From: Zestosphaera sp.
GTDB lineage: Archaea > Thermoproteota > Thermoprotei_A > Sulfolobales > NBVN01
Assembly (NCBI GenBank): GCA_038727705.1
Contig: JAVYVJ010000001.1
Span: 669,924 to 733,923, forward strand
Direction of reading: 5' to 3'
Length of the DNA: 64,000 bases
A program made the position numbers and the translations under genes. The notes under the pieces were generated by a model, which did no database searches, had not been told where the DNA came from, and saw nothing but the letters and a program-made list of their open reading frames with translations. This document shows, in pieces, positions 63,067 to 64,000 of this stretch (position 1 is the first letter of the stretch; each line of letters begins with the position of its first letter).

Positions 63067-63795
63067 TCACCTAGCGATTAATTGCGTCAAAGCCCCGGAG
63101 AACCCATGCCTCTCTATGAGGGGTACTACCTCGTCGTAGATGCCTGAATACATCATGGTGCCTCCATACAGCATGTGCACGGCGCTAATCTGCTCTCTCA
63201 GCAGTCTGAGCATGTGGAGTGAATGTGTAACTAGTATTATCGAGGATCCCCTATTTAGGGCGATCTTCAGAGCCTCTGACATGTTGTTAAGACTCTCTAT
63301 ATCCACGCCGCTGTCGGGCTCGTCCAACATAGCCACTTTAGGGTTTGTTAACAAGGTTAGAAATGTTTCTAGCCTCTTCCTCTCGCCGCCACTCATTTTA
63401 TCAAACAAGTACCTACTGAAGAGATTCTTGACCTCCAGAACCTCGGAAAGCACCTCTACATACCTCCTGTCAGCATTGAACCTCCTGATCAGCTCCTCCA
63501 CAAACCTCTCAGTCATCACGCCTTTAATGGCAGGAGGTAACTGGTAAGCCAGTATGATGCCCTTCCTAGCCTTCACATATGGAGGTTCTTGAGTTACATC
63601 TGAGTTCATGAAAAATACCTGCCCCTTAACAACTTCATATGGTTTAAGGCCCATCACAGCATTTAAGAGTGAGGTCTTTCCAGAACCATTAGGTCCTATG
63701 ACCACATGCAGTTCCTTCAGACCTACGGTCAAGTTGATGTTTGACAAGAGTTTGCGCTTGCCAACCGACACATCAACGTTCCTCAGCTCGAGCAT
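63067..63795 (-). CDS. sufC: Fe-S cluster assembly ATPase SufC
   Basis: 243-residue ABC-type ATPase: Walker A GPNGSGKTS, the SufC-specific AYQLPPAIKGV (Q-loop), signature MSGGERKR, Walker B VAMLDEPDSGVD and H-loop VTHS. It drives the SufB scaffold. The start is the ATG at 63795 (MLELRNVDV); a TTG three codons earlier is in frame. First gene of the suf operon. Confidence 0.93.
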   Translation of the reverse strand: MLELRNVDVSVGKRKLLSNINLTVGLKELHVVIGPNGSGKTSLLNAVMGLKPYEVVKGQVFFMNSDVTQEPPYVKARKGIILAYQLPPAIKGVMTERFVEELIRRFNADRRYVEVLSEVLEVKNLFSRYLFDKMSGGERKRLETFLTLLTNPKVAMLDEPDSGVDIESLNNMSEALKIALNRGSSIILVTHSLHMLRLLREQISAVHMLYGGTMMYSGIYDEVVPLIERHGFSGALTQLIAR

Positions 63796-63950
63796 CGCCA
63801 ACACTCTATTTAATAGGGTTTTCTGCCCTTATTTACCTTAACATAACGATCGTGAATGATGTTAAACCATTAAACTTCGTCCTTTATGGTGGAAAGGTGT
63901 ATTTAAGTTGGTTTGACACTTCAATACTATATTGAGGTATCTGGGGGTTG

Positions 63951-64000
63951 TTGGTAGTTTACGACTCGAAACACAGGCTACACCTAGACCCCTCCCGTAG
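63951..64000 (+). CDS. start of an unidentified gene (partial, window edge)
   Basis: A frame opens with TTG (or the TTG one codon earlier) and reads VVYDSKHRLHLDPSR to the window edge. A TATA-like CTATATTG lies about 20 bases upstream and GAGGTATCTGGGGG may serve as ribosome site. The YDxxHxxHxDP text could be the start of a histone-deacetylase/AcuC-like protein, but 16 residues do not allow a firm call. Confidence 0.35.
   Translation, partial: MVVYDSKHRLHLDPSR

Noticed and set aside
1-64000. CRISPR arrays, rRNA, complete tRNA genes and intact insertion sequences.
   Set aside because: I looked for regular spaced repeats, conserved rRNA text, full cloverleafs and transposase signatures with terminal repeats and saw none.

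Overview
This window looks like a chromosome segment of a thermophilic archaeon, most likely a member of the Thermoproteota (Crenarchaeota). The evidence is the gene set: AMP phosphorylase, split GMP synthase (ATP-pyrophosphatase subunit alone), bipartite lipoate ligase, archaeal Thi4 with His in place of Cys, ThiD-ThiN fusion, MTH938-like protein, TldD/TldE pair, group 3b sulfhydrogenase, and a B12-type radical SAM protein of the archaeal lipid-enzyme kind. Many genes start with GTG or TTG and have a GGTG(A/G) ribosome binding site 4-9 bases upstream. A/T-rich TATA boxes lie about 25 bases before predicted transcript starts. I see no rRNA, tRNA, CRISPR array or intact insertion sequence. The genus cannot be fixed from the sequence alone.

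Layout. 1-2.4 kb: edge of a TAXI-type TRAP transporter, then an M20 peptidase pseudogene. 2.4-6.8 kb: lipoate ligase pair, an MFS carrier, an M50 membrane protease and guaAb. 6.9-12.7 kb: a sugar-acid cluster (PdxA2-like dehydrogenase, DUF1537 kinase, KdgT permease) divergent from an Asp/Glu-racemase/maleate-isomerase relative and an N-carbamoyl hydrolase. 12.9-16.9 kb: the hydBGDA sulfhydrogenase operon. 17-23.3 kb: an MFS protein, AMP phosphorylase and Sua5, with two gene graveyards (a NeuB-like scrap and a broken ABC binding protein). 23.4-26.7 kb: tldD-tldE and a MoaD-like protein. 26.9-32 kb: a peptide ABC transporter lacking its ATPases, plus an amidohydrolase. 32-34.1 kb: an ABC exporter. 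34.2-37.7 kb: MTH938-like gene and an ECF vitamin-type transporter whose S component is frameshifted. 37.9-41.1 kb: FucI-like protein, B12 radical SAM protein and a small unknown protein. 41.6-47.2 kb: ridA, M20 hydrolase, cysS, a saccharopine-dehydrogenase-like protein and purB. 47.4-53.5 kb: thiamine region. 53.5-55.3 kb: thioredoxin/CcdA pair and a small membrane protein. 55.4-58.2 kb: glycogen synthase and sugar nucleotidyltransferase. 58.4-63.8 kb: AAA+ ATPase, DUF429, PadR regulator, DHH phosphoesterase, sufB and sufC.

The most interesting unit is at 50.7-53.5 kb. A regulator made of a winged helix fused to a THI5/NMT1-like ligand-binding domain is divergent from a 61-residue membrane protein and a sodium:solute symporter. 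A perfect 14-base palindrome sits between the TATA box and the symporter operon's start, and tenA, thi4 and thiDN are next door. This suggests a one-component sensor for a thiamine precursor that controls its own uptake system. Other notable points are a G7-run frameshift in an ECF S component that has a strong RBS on the pre-shift frame, a conserved PurB N-terminus with no canonical start codon, and three decaying genes.
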